From Psychrobacillus sp. NEAU-3TGS (lineage in GTDB: Bacteria > Bacillota > Bacilli > Bacillales_A > Planococcaceae), in assembly GCF_029955155.1 (NCBI RefSeq), contig NZ_JAPNOZ010000012.1:1226241-1290240 (forward strand): a stretch of 64,000 nucleotides of DNA. The letters are read 5' to 3'. The position numbers and the translations under genes were made by a program. Under the pieces are notes generated by a model. That model saw only the letters and a list, made by a program, of their open reading frames with translations. It was not told the DNA's origin and did no database searches. Every line of letters begins with the position of its first letter. Positions within the stretch are counted from its first letter, which is position 1. Shown one piece after another: positions 52,212 through 60,187 of the stretch.

Positions 52212-52407
52212 CTATTTATTGATCATTTTGACATGGGTTTCAATTAACTTAATTCTATCTGCCAATTCCAATACTGCTTGCATAAGTTGAAGTTGTTCTG
52301 TTTTTGTAATGGTTGTATGACGCTCCATTTGTTCTACTGATTTCTCAACTCTTTGTATACTGTGATTCATAACATTTACAAAATGTTCGGCTGACAGTTT
52401 TTTTCAT
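52212..52407 (-). pseudogene. Small helical protein gene with a +1 frame break at a run of seven A
   Basis: AAAGGAG is followed by an ATG at 52407 and seven A. That frame stops after 20 codons. One base over, a 61-codon frame reads LSAEHFVNVMNHSIQRVEKS... to MINK and a TAG at 52212, helical and charged like a real small protein. With six A the start would be MKKLSAEHF. Options: real mutation, sequencing error, transcriptional slippage on the A run, or use of CTG at 52397, ten bases after the ribosome site. A strong terminator follows. No family recognised. Confidence 0.55.
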
Positions 52408-52695
52408 CTCCTTTCATTATTTTTATTGTAATATACTTTTAAGTTATTTCAATTGACAGAATTAAACATAAATTAACACAATACATTTAGGAGGTAAAAC
52501 AGTAGTTCAAAAATATATTTAAAGCGTTTTCATATGGCTGAAATTAATTTTTATTTTTTTCTATTTCAAACAACTTTGCATTTAAAGGACCAACTTAAAC
52601 AAAAAAAATTTGTGCATAATAGAATGCATTTCATCATATATTATCTACCTTCATTAATATACTAGCTAGTAAAGTATGATAAGGAGGAGAGTATC

Positions 52696-52842
52696 ATGTA
52701 TTCAAATCCAGTTGATCCAGAGGAAATGGCTATGCGAAAAAATTGGGATGTCATTGCTTCTCTGAATATGATTGGTGAAGGCGGTCCCGTCTATAACTTC
52801 GAAGAAAAAGAAGAAACTACAGATACAACTAACGAATCCTAA
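52696..52842 (+). CDS. Small acidic protein, 48 aa, function unknown
   Basis: ATG at 52696 with an excellent AAGGAGGAGA seven bases upstream, 48 codons, stop TAA, then a strong terminator 17 bp later. The sequence starts MYSNPVDPEEMAMRKNWDVI and ends in a Glu/Thr-rich tail. It has the signals of a genuine, self-contained transcription unit. No signal peptide or membrane segment. Not recognised. The stretch 52408-52695 shows no other feature. Confidence 0.75.
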   Translation: MYSNPVDPEEMAMRKNWDVIASLNMIGEGGPVYNFEEKEETTDTTNES

Positions 52843-52858
52843 TAATCTATCATGCTAG

Positions 52859-52882
52859 TCCCCACTCGAGTGGGGATTTTTT
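52859..52882 (+). terminator. Terminator of the 48-aa gene
   Basis: TCCCCACTCGAGTGGGGA palindrome followed by six T. Confidence 0.9.
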
Positions 52883-53007
52883 AATTTTTAGGAATTAATA
52901 TATTGCATTCAGCTGAATATTGTGATAAATTAAACAATATTAAAATGAAGTTAATACTTCAATTTTCTTCAATAATGATGAATTTCCTTCAAAAAGGAGT
53001 TTGAGCT

Positions 53008-53865
53008 TTGTTATTACGAGATTTGATACGTGAACATTTTACCAAAATGTCGAAAAGTCAGAAGAAAGTTGCGAATTACGTATTGGACCATCCCAATGAT
53101 ATCGCATTATATTCGGCAGCAGAGTTTGGTTCTAAAATCGGGATAAGTGAATCCACCGTTATTCGTTTTTCGAATTCCCTTGGTTTTTCCGGCTATACAG
53201 AACTGCAAAAATTAGTTCGAGAGCAATTTTTTAAGGAAAGTAGTTTAACGAGTTATCAGCAATCTAAAATGGATATCCCTAAAGATATGAGTTTCCATAA
53301 GCAAGTAATGGAACAGGATCGGGAATCCATCTTAGCTACGATGAATCAAATAGATGAGCTCGCATATCAAGCTACTGTCCAACGTTTATCCAACGCGAAA
53401 TCTGTCTATGTACTCGGACTTCGTTCTTCTTATTCGGCTGCTAACTGGCTTTCCTTTTCTTTAGGTTTAGTAAAAGAAAATGTCCATTTTATACGGCCTG
53501 ATACGGAGGATGTAATCCGCACCATTATGAAAATGGACGAGCATTCTGTTGTCATCATCATTTCTTTCCACCGTTATTTAAAAGAAACGATTGAAATAGC
53601 CGGGCTTATACGCAATCAAAAATCATATATTATAGGAATAAGTGACTCGATTTTAGCGCCGATTCATGCGTATAGTGATGTATTGTTCCCTATTTATGCA
53701 GCAAACAAGTCAACTTTAGATGCTGTCTCCCCCCTCTTTTCGTTTATGAATGCCATTGTTGCTGGTTTAATCGTGGAGCAAAAAGAGGATTTCATGAAGA
53801 GGCAAGCACTATATGAAACGATTCCGAGTCATTTTCTATTCGAGGAAGGAAAGGACCCAATATGA
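53008..53865 (+). CDS. MurR/RpiR family transcriptional regulator
   Basis: 285 residues from a TTG at 53008 with AAGGAG eight bases upstream. An N-terminal HTH_6 domain (LLRDLIREHFTKMSKSQKKVANYV...ISESTVIRFSNSLGFSGYTELQ) is followed by a SIS domain (~120-260; VYVLGLRSSYSAANWLSFSLG). The SIS domain of RpiR regulators normally senses a phosphosugar; here the operon concerns N-acyl amino acids, so the ligand is open. It overlaps the M20 gene by four bases and heads the operon, so it is its probable regulator. Confidence 0.9.
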   Translation: MLLRDLIREHFTKMSKSQKKVANYVLDHPNDIALYSAAEFGSKIGISESTVIRFSNSLGFSGYTELQKLVREQFFKESSLTSYQQSKMDIPKDMSFHKQVMEQDRESILATMNQIDELAYQATVQRLSNAKSVYVLGLRSSYSAANWLSFSLGLVKENVHFIRPDTEDVIRTIMKMDEHSVVIIISFHRYLKETIEIAGLIRNQKSYIIGISDSILAPIHAYSDVLFPIYAANKSTLDAVSPLFSFMNAIVAGLIVEQKEDFMKRQALYETIPSHFLFEEGKDPI

Positions 53866-54989
53866 AACAAGCATTATTAGATATAAAACCTACTGTGAAA
53901 GCAGTGTTTCAACATCTTCATGCCAATCCTGAAATTAGCTGGAAAGAGTTTCTAACGACCGAGTATTTGAAAGATTTTCTTATCCGAGAAGGATTCCAAG
54001 TCACTACTTTTGAAGATTCAACTGGATTAGTTGTAACCATTGGAAGTGGAAAACCTTGTGTCGGACTTCGAACAGATATGGATGCCTTATGGCAAGAAGT
54101 GGACGGAGAGTTCAAAGCCAACCATTCATGTGGACATGATGCACATATGACGATGGCTGTCGGTACACTCCTTTTACTGAAAAAATTAGGTATTCCGAAA
54201 CAAGGTACGCTAAAAGTATTATTTCAGCCAGCAGAGGAAAAAGGTACAGGTGCTCTTTCTTATATTGATAAAGGACTAGTCGACGAGATTGACTATTTGT
54301 ACGGTGTACATCTTCGTCCAATTCAAGAAATTCGAAATGGCTATGCTGCTCCAGCTATTTTACATGGTGCTGCAAAACTAATTAGCGGAAAAATTCATGG
54401 CGTGGAAGCACATGGTGCAAGACCACATCTAGGAGTAAATGCAATTGAAGTCGGTGCGCAAATGGTGCAAGCCATACAAGCGATTTACCTGGACCCGATG
54501 ATTTCCTATTCTGCTAAAATCACAAAATTCCAAGCTGGCGGTGAATCTGCTAATATTATTCCTGGTAATGCTGAGTTTAGTATCGATGTCCGGGCACAAT
54601 CAAATACCGTGATGAATGAATTAATTGGCAAAGTAGAGCATGCGATTAGTTCTGTTGCCTCCCTAAATAATATAACTATCGATTTTCATATAGAGACAGA
54701 AATTGCAGCTGCAGAAGTGGACGATTCAGCAGTGGAACTGATGAAAACAGCAATCATCGACACGATCGGTAAACCATATTATGTGCCGCCAATCGTTACA
54801 CCAGGCGGGGAAGATTTTCATTTTTATACATTGAAAAGGCCTTCCATTAAGGCGACAATGCTTGGTTTAGGCTGCGATCTTAGTCCTGGATTACATCATC
54901 CGGAAATGCGGTTTAACGAGGAGAGCATTATAACTGGCATCGAAATTTTAGCTCGTACGATCATCGGTACTTTTCGAACAAAGGAGTAA
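53862..54989 (+). CDS. M20 family N-acyl-L-amino acid deacylase (proposed desuccinylase)
   Basis: 375 residues. Amidohydrolase of the M20D type: metal ligands in NHSCGHDAHMTM, FQPAEEKGTGAL (catalytic Glu-Glu), the bridging His region VEAHGARPHLGVNAIE, and PGGEDFHFYT near the C-terminus. The start lies in an ATGA overlap with the regulator. In Geobacillus kaustophilus an M20 desuccinylase, a GNAT succinyltransferase and NSAR form an irreversible D- to L-amino acid route (Sakai and colleagues). The same gene set here supports that substrate, by context. Confidence 0.85.
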   Translation: MKQALLDIKPTVKAVFQHLHANPEISWKEFLTTEYLKDFLIREGFQVTTFEDSTGLVVTIGSGKPCVGLRTDMDALWQEVDGEFKANHSCGHDAHMTMAVGTLLLLKKLGIPKQGTLKVLFQPAEEKGTGALSYIDKGLVDEIDYLYGVHLRPIQEIRNGYAAPAILHGAAKLISGKIHGVEAHGARPHLGVNAIEVGAQMVQAIQAIYLDPMISYSAKITKFQAGGESANIIPGNAEFSIDVRAQSNTVMNELIGKVEHAISSVASLNNITIDFHIETEIAAAEVDDSAVELMKTAIIDTIGKPYYVPPIVTPGGEDFHFYTLKRPSIKATMLGLGCDLSPGLHHPEMRFNEESIITGIEILARTIIGTFRTKE

Positions 54990-54994
54990 ATAAT

Positions 54995-55819
54995 ATGAAC
55001 CAAATAACGATGCGCGTTTTAAAAACTGTCGAGGAAATGCAACTAGTTCAGCAATTAGAACAGACAGTTTGGGGCATGGAAGCAATTCCTGTCCACCAAA
55101 CACTTACGGCTGTTAAAAATGGTGGATTGATCATCGGTGCATTTGATGAGGAGAAATTAGTCGGCTTTTCTTATGGTTTTGCTGGCTATCAAAACAACGA
55201 AGCATACCTATGCTCCCACATGCTTGGTATACATCCAGATTACCAACTACAAGGCATCGGCAAAAAACTAAAAGAAGAACAGCTTGTCGTAGCAAAAGAG
55301 ATGGGTTACAAGCTAATTACCTGGACATTCGATCCCCTAGAAAGCCGCAATGCTTATTTAAATGTTTCCAAGCTATACGGAATCGTTGATACGTACATTG
55401 AAAATTGCTACGGGGAAATGACAGGCGGGATTAACGCCGGCTTACCAACGGATCGTTTACAAATTGAATGGTGGATTACAAGTGATCGTGTCGAGAAGAA
55501 ATGGATGCCAAGCAATATAATTTTCGATAATCCTTTTCAAACTGCATTGACGGAGCAAAATTTACCTATTCTAGAGGAACCTGAGTCGTTTGACCCAACT
55601 CACAAAGGATATGAAGTGCCTGTTCCCCAGCAATTTCAAGTGATGAAAAAAATAAGTCCCGAGACTGCCCTACAATGGCGTTTACAAATACGAAAAATTA
55701 TTCAAACCCTATTTTCAAAAGGCTATGCACTCGTTGCCGTCCGTAAAACAGATGAACCAGTGAACTATTATCAATTTGTACAAAGATCCACTATACCAAT
55801 ACAAACAGAGGAGAACTAA
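54995..55819 (+). CDS. GNAT acyltransferase (COG3375 type, proposed D-amino acid N-succinyltransferase)
   Basis: 274 residues. GNAT core in the first ~140 residues with acetyl-CoA loop [18 protein letters not shown] (R/Q-x-x-G-x-G/A-like QLQGIG) preceded by [11 protein letters not shown]. The long C-terminal half ([21 protein letters not shown], ... TDRLQIEWW) is typical of COG3375 proteins. These are found next to NSAR/OSBS enzymes and, in Geobacillus, succinylate D-amino acids. It lies five bases after the M20 gene and one base before the racemase ATG. Confidence 0.85.
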   Translation: MNQITMRVLKTVEEMQLVQQLEQTVWGMEAIPVHQTLTAVKNGGLIIGAFDEEKLVGFSYGFAGYQNNEAYLCSHMLGIHPDYQLQGIGKKLKEEQLVVAKEMGYKLITWTFDPLESRNAYLNVSKLYGIVDTYIENCYGEMTGGINAGLPTDRLQIEWWITSDRVEKKWMPSNIIFDNPFQTALTEQNLPILEEPESFDPTHKGYEVPVPQQFQVMKKISPETALQWRLQIRKIIQTLFSKGYALVAVRKTDEPVNYYQFVQRSTIPIQTEEN

Positions 55820-55820
55820 T

Positions 55821-56930
55821 ATGCAAATTAAAGAAATTAATATACGCAAAATGAAAATGAAGATGAAATCCCCTTTTTCAACAAGCTTTGGAACCTTCCA
55901 AGATAAAGAGTTCCTTCTATTAGAGGTTACAGATGAACTCGGAAATACAGGCTGGGGAGAATCTACTGCCTTTCACTCTCCTTGGTATAACGAGGAAACA
56001 CTTGAAACCAATTTACATATGATCCGAGATTTTCTAATCCCACTTGTATTAGATAAAGAGTTTGCTCACCCAGATGAAGTGAATGAACTCTTCGCTCCCC
56101 TTCGCAAAAACAATATGGCGAAAGCAACAGTGGAAGGTGCTATTTGGGACTTATATGCAAAACGCAATCAAATGACTTTGGCACAAGCACTTGGTGGAAC
56201 CGCTGAAAAAATTGAAGTCGGTATTAGTATCGGTATTCAAAAAAGCACAGAAGATTTAATCGAATTAGTTCGTGGATATGTAGCAGAAGGCTATAAACGG
56301 ATGAAAGTAAAAATAAAGCCTGGCTTTGATGTAGATGTAATAAAAGCACTTCGAGAAGCCTATCCGAATGTCCCATTAATGGCTGACGCGAACTCGGCCT
56401 ATACATTAGATGATATCGATGTTTTAAAGCAATTAGATGAATACAATCTGACAATGATTGAACAACCTTTAGCTTCCGACGATATTATCGACCATGCTAA
56501 ATTACAAAAAGAGTTAAAAACACCTATCTGTTTAGACGAAAGCATTCATTCCTTGGAAGATGCTCGCAAGGCGGTTGAGCTAGGCAGCACAAAGATTATT
56601 AATATTAAAATCGGCCGTGTGGGCGGCTTAACGGAATCGAAAAAAATCCATGACTACTGTATGGAACATAATATTCCTGTATGGTGTGGTGGTATGTTAG
56701 AGTCAGGAATTGGACGTGCTCATAATGTAGCGCTAACAACTCTTCCGAACTTTATCTTACCTGGTGATACAGCTGGATCTTCTCGCTATTGGGAGGAAGA
56801 TGTTATTACACCGGAAGTAGTAGCAGCGGATGGCTATATTACGGTTCCTACAAGCTACGGCATTGGATACGAGCCAAACTTTGCAGCAATGGATCGTTAT
56901 ACAGTAGATACATTCAACTTTAAAGCTTAA
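55821..56930 (+). CDS. N-succinylamino acid racemase / o-succinylbenzoate synthase family
   Basis: 369 residues from the ATG at 55821 (GAGGAGA six bases upstream). Enolase superfamily, MLE subgroup: capping domain [19 protein letters not shown], catalytic Lys pair in [12 protein letters not shown], metal ligands in [19 protein letters not shown] and CLDESIHS, and the second acid/base Lys in [11 protein letters not shown]. Members named MenC catalyse OSBS and, in Firmicutes, N-succinylamino acid racemisation (NSAR). Linked GNAT and M20 genes, without menaquinone genes, favour NSAR, but OSBS activity is not excluded. Confidence 0.88.
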   Translation: MQIKEINIRKMKMKMKSPFSTSFGTFQDKEFLLLEVTDELGNTGWGESTAFHSPWYNEETLETNLHMIRDFLIPLVLDKEFAHPDEVNELFAPLRKNNMAKATVEGAIWDLYAKRNQMTLAQALGGTAEKIEVGISIGIQKSTEDLIELVRGYVAEGYKRMKVKIKPGFDVDVIKALREAYPNVPLMADANSAYTLDDIDVLKQLDEYNLTMIEQPLASDDIIDHAKLQKELKTPICLDESIHSLEDARKAVELGSTKIINIKIGRVGGLTESKKIHDYCMEHNIPVWCGGMLESGIGRAHNVALTTLPNFILPGDTAGSSRYWEEDVITPEVVAADGYITVPTSYGIGYEPNFAAMDRYTVDTFNFKA

Positions 56931-56938
56931 CAGAATAA

Positions 56939-56967
56939 GCGCCCTATTCCTTTTATATATAGGGCGC
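56939..56967. promoter_or_regulatory. Hairpin between the racemase and first transporter gene
   Basis: GCGCCCTAT / ATAGGGCGC, perfect 9-bp stem with an 11-nt loop, no immediate T-run. It may attenuate or stabilise the transcript between the two genes. Confidence 0.45.
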
Positions 56968-57015
56968 ATTCCACTTTTAATTTTCGGAATATTTTAATAA
57001 TGAGGAGTAAAAGAT

Positions 57016-58074
57016 ATGAAAAAAAGTTTTCAAATTGGTTCCGCTTTTATCGGAATCATTGTCGGTGCAGGATTTGCTTCGGGGCAAGAGATTTTACAGT
57101 TTTTTTCTAGCTTCGGTTACATAGGAATGGCGGGTTCCATACTCGCTACAATTCTTTTTGCTTTTCTTGGGATGAACTTAACCCAACTAGGAAGTAGGCT
57201 TCAAACGACTTCTCATAAGGACGTAATTTATCATATTTGTGGTCGCTATTTAGGTGCTTTTGTAGATATTATCATCACGTTCTTCTTGTTCGGCGTAACG
57301 GTAGTTATGTTCTCAGGAGCTGGCGCGATTTTTGAAGAACAATTCGGATTACCTGCAGTTGCTGGAAGTCTTTTTATGACTGTAATCACCATTGCAACTG
57401 TCACATTAAATGTTCAAAAAGTGATTAGTTTAATAAGTGCGGTTACCCCATTCTTGTTAGTAATGGTAGTAGTAATTGCGGGATATTCTTTATTTCATTT
57501 CAATCCTGATTCAATCGATATGGACGCGGCTGTTGCGAAAACGTCCCCTGCTGCTTCTAACTGGCTAATGGGCGCGCTATTATATGTTTCCTATAATATT
57601 GCTGCTGGTGTGGCAATGATCACAGTAATTGGTGGTACTGTAAAAGATCAAAAAGTTGCAGGTCGTGGAGGTATTATTGGTGGATTAGGATTAGGTTTAC
57701 TTATATTGCTAATTAATATTTCTATGCTAACACAAATGGATAAAATTGCGGATGTCGCGATGCCAATGATTACACTCTCCAATGAAATACATCCGATTGT
57801 CGGATTTATTATGGCAATTGTCTTAATAGGTATGATTTATAACACTGCAGTCGCGATGCTTTATGCATTTTCTGCACGAGTTGTGAAACCAGAAAAGCCT
57901 TCGTTTAAAGCTTTTACAATTCTATTTGGTGTGATTGCTTTTATCGCTAGTTTCCTAGGTTTTGTGAATCTTGTTGGGACGGTGTATCCAATTACAGGTT
58001 ATTTAGGCTTCCTTTTAATTGCTGCAATTATTGTATCTTGGATTATGTATAAACGAAAAAGCGCGAGAGTTTAG
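57016..58074 (+). CDS. YkvI-like membrane transporter, copy 1
   Basis: 352 residues, about ten membrane segments. The N-terminus MKKSFQIGSAFIGIIVGAG followed by FASGQEILQFF matches the YkvI/LIV-II-related amino acid transporter branch of the APC superfamily, with unwound TM1 glycine motif GxxxGAGFASGQE. Substrate is not known. Placement after regulator, deacylase, GNAT and racemase suggests uptake of an amino acid or its N-acyl form. It is ~65-70% identical by eye to the next transporter. AATGAGGAG lies upstream of the ATG. Confidence 0.82.
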   Translation: MKKSFQIGSAFIGIIVGAGFASGQEILQFFSSFGYIGMAGSILATILFAFLGMNLTQLGSRLQTTSHKDVIYHICGRYLGAFVDIIITFFLFGVTVVMFSGAGAIFEEQFGLPAVAGSLFMTVITIATVTLNVQKVISLISAVTPFLLVMVVVIAGYSLFHFNPDSIDMDAAVAKTSPAASNWLMGALLYVSYNIAAGVAMITVIGGTVKDQKVAGRGGIIGGLGLGLLILLINISMLTQMDKIADVAMPMITLSNEIHPIVGFIMAIVLIGMIYNTAVAMLYAFSARVVKPEKPSFKAFTILFGVIAFIASFLGFVNLVGTVYPITGYLGFLLIAAIIVSWIMYKRKSARV

Positions 58075-58085
58075 TAGATAGAAGG

Positions 58086-58187
58086 AAATAAAAGAGGCTT
58101 TGCGAGGCTTTTCCAACAATTCTATTCATGGCCGATCTATCATCAGCGTATACTTTAAATGATATGAAAATAGATGCAACCCATTAG
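58086..58187 (+). pseudogene. Decayed fragment of an NSAR-like gene
   Basis: Between the two transporter genes the frame at 58092-58187 reads K-R-L-C-E-A-F-P-T-I-L-F then MADLSSAYTLNDM and ends in TAG. The complete racemase has [26 protein letters not shown] at the matching place; 14 of 27 residues agree. The MAD...SAYTL block carries the metal-binding Asp region. No other part of the gene remains. It indicates that racemase and transporter were duplicated together and the second racemase was then lost. Confidence 0.7.
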
Positions 58188-58207
58188 AAAACAAAAGGAG
58201 CCAATAT

Positions 58208-59257
58208 ATGAAAAAAAGCCTTCAAATCGGATCCGCTTTTATCGGGATTGTCGTTGGAGCAGGCTTTGTATCAGGACAAGAAATATTATTATTTTTTACG
58301 AGCTATGGCTATCTAGGCATTGCAGGTTCGATTCTTGCAACTGTTTTACTCGCATTTTTTGGAATGAGTTTAACTCAACTTGGAAGTCGTTTGCAAACGA
58401 CGTCGCATCAGAAGGTCATTTATCATATTTGTGGTCCGTATTTAGGTTTCGTGATTGATATGGTCATTACTTGTTTACTGTTCGGCATAACGATGATTAT
58501 GTTTGCTGGAGCAGGTGTTGTTTTTGAGGAGCAGTTTGGCATATCTGCTTTAATAGGTAGTTTAATAATGGCCATTATTACGATTATTTCTGTAATGTTA
58601 GGTGTTCAAAAAGTTATTGGACTAATTGGTGCAATCACTCCATTTCTTTTAGTAATTGTATTGATCATAGCAGCCTATTCGGTGTTCCATTATGATACAA
58701 GCGTAGATTTTAAAACCGTGAGTGCGGGAACACCTCCCCCTGTTTCCCATTGGGGTGTTGGCGCTTTTTTATATGTTTCCTATAATATTGCTGCTGGTGT
58801 ATCGATGATTACTGTAATAGCTGGTACGGTCAAAAATCAAAAAGTGGCTGGTTGGGGAGGAATGTTTGGTGGTCTTGGACTAGGATTTCTTATTTTACTC
58901 ATTAATATTTCAATGCTCACACAAATAGATTCTATTGGTAATACATCGATGCCAATGGTAACCATCGCAAATAATATGCATCCTATTATCGGGTTTTTAA
59001 TGGCAATTATCCTTATTGGCATGATTTATAACACAGCTGTGGCGATGCTGTATGCATTTTCCGCACGTATTATAAAACCAGGAAAAACTTCCTTTAAAGC
59101 ATTTACTATTTTTTCTGGTGCCTTCGCCTTTTTTGCGAGCTCGTTAGGATTCGTCTATCTCATCGGAACAATCTATCCTGTGACGGGTTATCTAGGAATC
59201 TTGTTAATTGGGGCGATTCTCATATCTTGGTTTACATATCGAAGGAAGGTTTATTGA
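58208..59257 (+). CDS. YkvI-like membrane transporter, copy 2
   Basis: 349 residues, paralogue of the preceding transporter along its whole length (MKKSLQIGSAFIGIVVGAGF, LLYVSYNIAAGV-type and YNTAVAMLYAFSAR segments shared). Differences cluster in the loop near residues 165-180 (TSVDFKTVSAGTPPPVSH against NPDSIDMDAAVAKTSPAAS), which may alter specificity. Own ribosome site (AAAGGAG). A terminator follows its stop codon at once, so it closes the operon. Confidence 0.82.
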   Translation: MKKSLQIGSAFIGIVVGAGFVSGQEILLFFTSYGYLGIAGSILATVLLAFFGMSLTQLGSRLQTTSHQKVIYHICGPYLGFVIDMVITCLLFGITMIMFAGAGVVFEEQFGISALIGSLIMAIITIISVMLGVQKVIGLIGAITPFLLVIVLIIAAYSVFHYDTSVDFKTVSAGTPPPVSHWGVGAFLYVSYNIAAGVSMITVIAGTVKNQKVAGWGGMFGGLGLGFLILLINISMLTQIDSIGNTSMPMVTIANNMHPIIGFLMAIILIGMIYNTAVAMLYAFSARIIKPGKTSFKAFTIFSGAFAFFASSLGFVYLIGTIYPVTGYLGILLIGAILISWFTYRRKVY

Positions 59258-59258
59258 A

Positions 59259-59296
59259 AAAAGTGGCGGAGACATATAATTGTCTCCGCCACTTTT
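59259..59296. terminator. Bidirectional terminator after the transporter operon
   Basis: 15-bp perfect stem AAAAGTGGCGGAGAC / GTCTCCGCCACTTTT with an 8-nt loop, starting one base after the stop codon. Confidence 0.9.
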
Positions 59297-59330
59297 CATC
59301 TATTTAATCATAAGCCTTGAAATTAGATTG

Positions 59331-60001
59331 CTATGCTGTTTGGTTCTGTAGTTTGTTTTCTAATCCCTTTACCTTTGCATCTAAATCTTGTAGTAGACTA
59401 TTATTATCTACATTTTCTAGCTTATCCATTAACATTTTAACTTTTGCTAGCTTCTGTTCGACTTTGGCTTTATCGCCATTCTCAAATGATTTTTCTAAAC
59501 TGTTCACAGCCATATAAATACTTATCGGCAATGCTAACTCTGCACGTTTTGCTTCCGCTGGAACTTTGTACTTCTTAATAAGTTTGTTTCGATTCTCTTT
59601 TCCATCTACTTTATAAAATAGAGAGGTTCCTTTTTTCAGTTCTTTAGAAAGCTTATGGTAATTGGCTTCTAATGCTTCCCAGTCTTTATTTACTTTTGCG
59701 GTTTCAATAGATGCTAGAAGTGGAAGTATTGTATTTTTCCCAAATCCATCTGCAATTTCATATGTGTTAGACGAATTTTCGCTTTTGTTTTTATCTTTAC
59801 TAACGTACTTTTCATTCCACTGTTTATCATTTTTTGGAAATTTTTATTCCAATGCTGTTTCTCCATCTTTTGATGGGATTGCTTCCAATCATTTGCTTGT
59901 CCTTTTTCTTCCCAATGGGCGCTCCCTATTAAAGGTCCACCAAATATAGCGGCCGATAGCAGAGCAGTTGTAGCAGTTACTTTTACGTAGTTTTTCTTCA
60001 T
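59331..60001 (-). pseudogene. Secreted helical protein with frameshift at an A6 run, related to the N-terminus of the adjacent 5'-nucleotidase
   Basis: The start frame (ATG at 60001) has signal peptide MKKNYVKVTATTALLSAAIF..GSAHW and runs to about residue 57. At 59830-59835 the minus strand has AAAAAA; one more A would continue FQK-NDKQWNEKYVSKDKN... down to 59331 as a ~223-residue protein. The C-terminal part (KDWEALEANYHKLSKELK, KKYKVPAEAKRAELALPISI) resembles residues ~140-240 of the nucleotidase gene at 60188-62506 (KDWAAIEKAYHKLSVQLK, QKRDTLAVPVTIYM). Real mutation or sequencing error cannot be told apart here. Confidence 0.65.
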
Positions 60002-60149
60002 ACAAAAATTCCTCCTCTTTCTTTTAGAAAGTAAGCACTCACTTCTGTACTTTAGATTTACTCGCTACTTTTTTACGCGTAAATAATGATACGCGCTTGT
60101 CTACTACATACCCGATAATTTTTATGCTAAACCATTACAAACTGAAGAG

Positions 60150-60176
60150 ACCCATTTACTTTAAAAGCAAATGGGT
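60150..60176. terminator. Hairpin downstream of the 5'-nucleotidase gene
   Basis: ACCCATTT / AAATGGGT with an 11-nt loop between the nucleotidase and the helical-protein gene. T-rich on the plus side, weak on the minus side. Confidence 0.45.
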
Positions 60177-60187
60177 ATCTATCTTTA

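Noticed and set aside
51961..53007. Purine riboswitch or T-box upstream of guaC or the RpiR operon
   Set aside because: I see neither the conserved T-box sequence nor purine-aptamer loops; the interval holds two small genes and their terminators.
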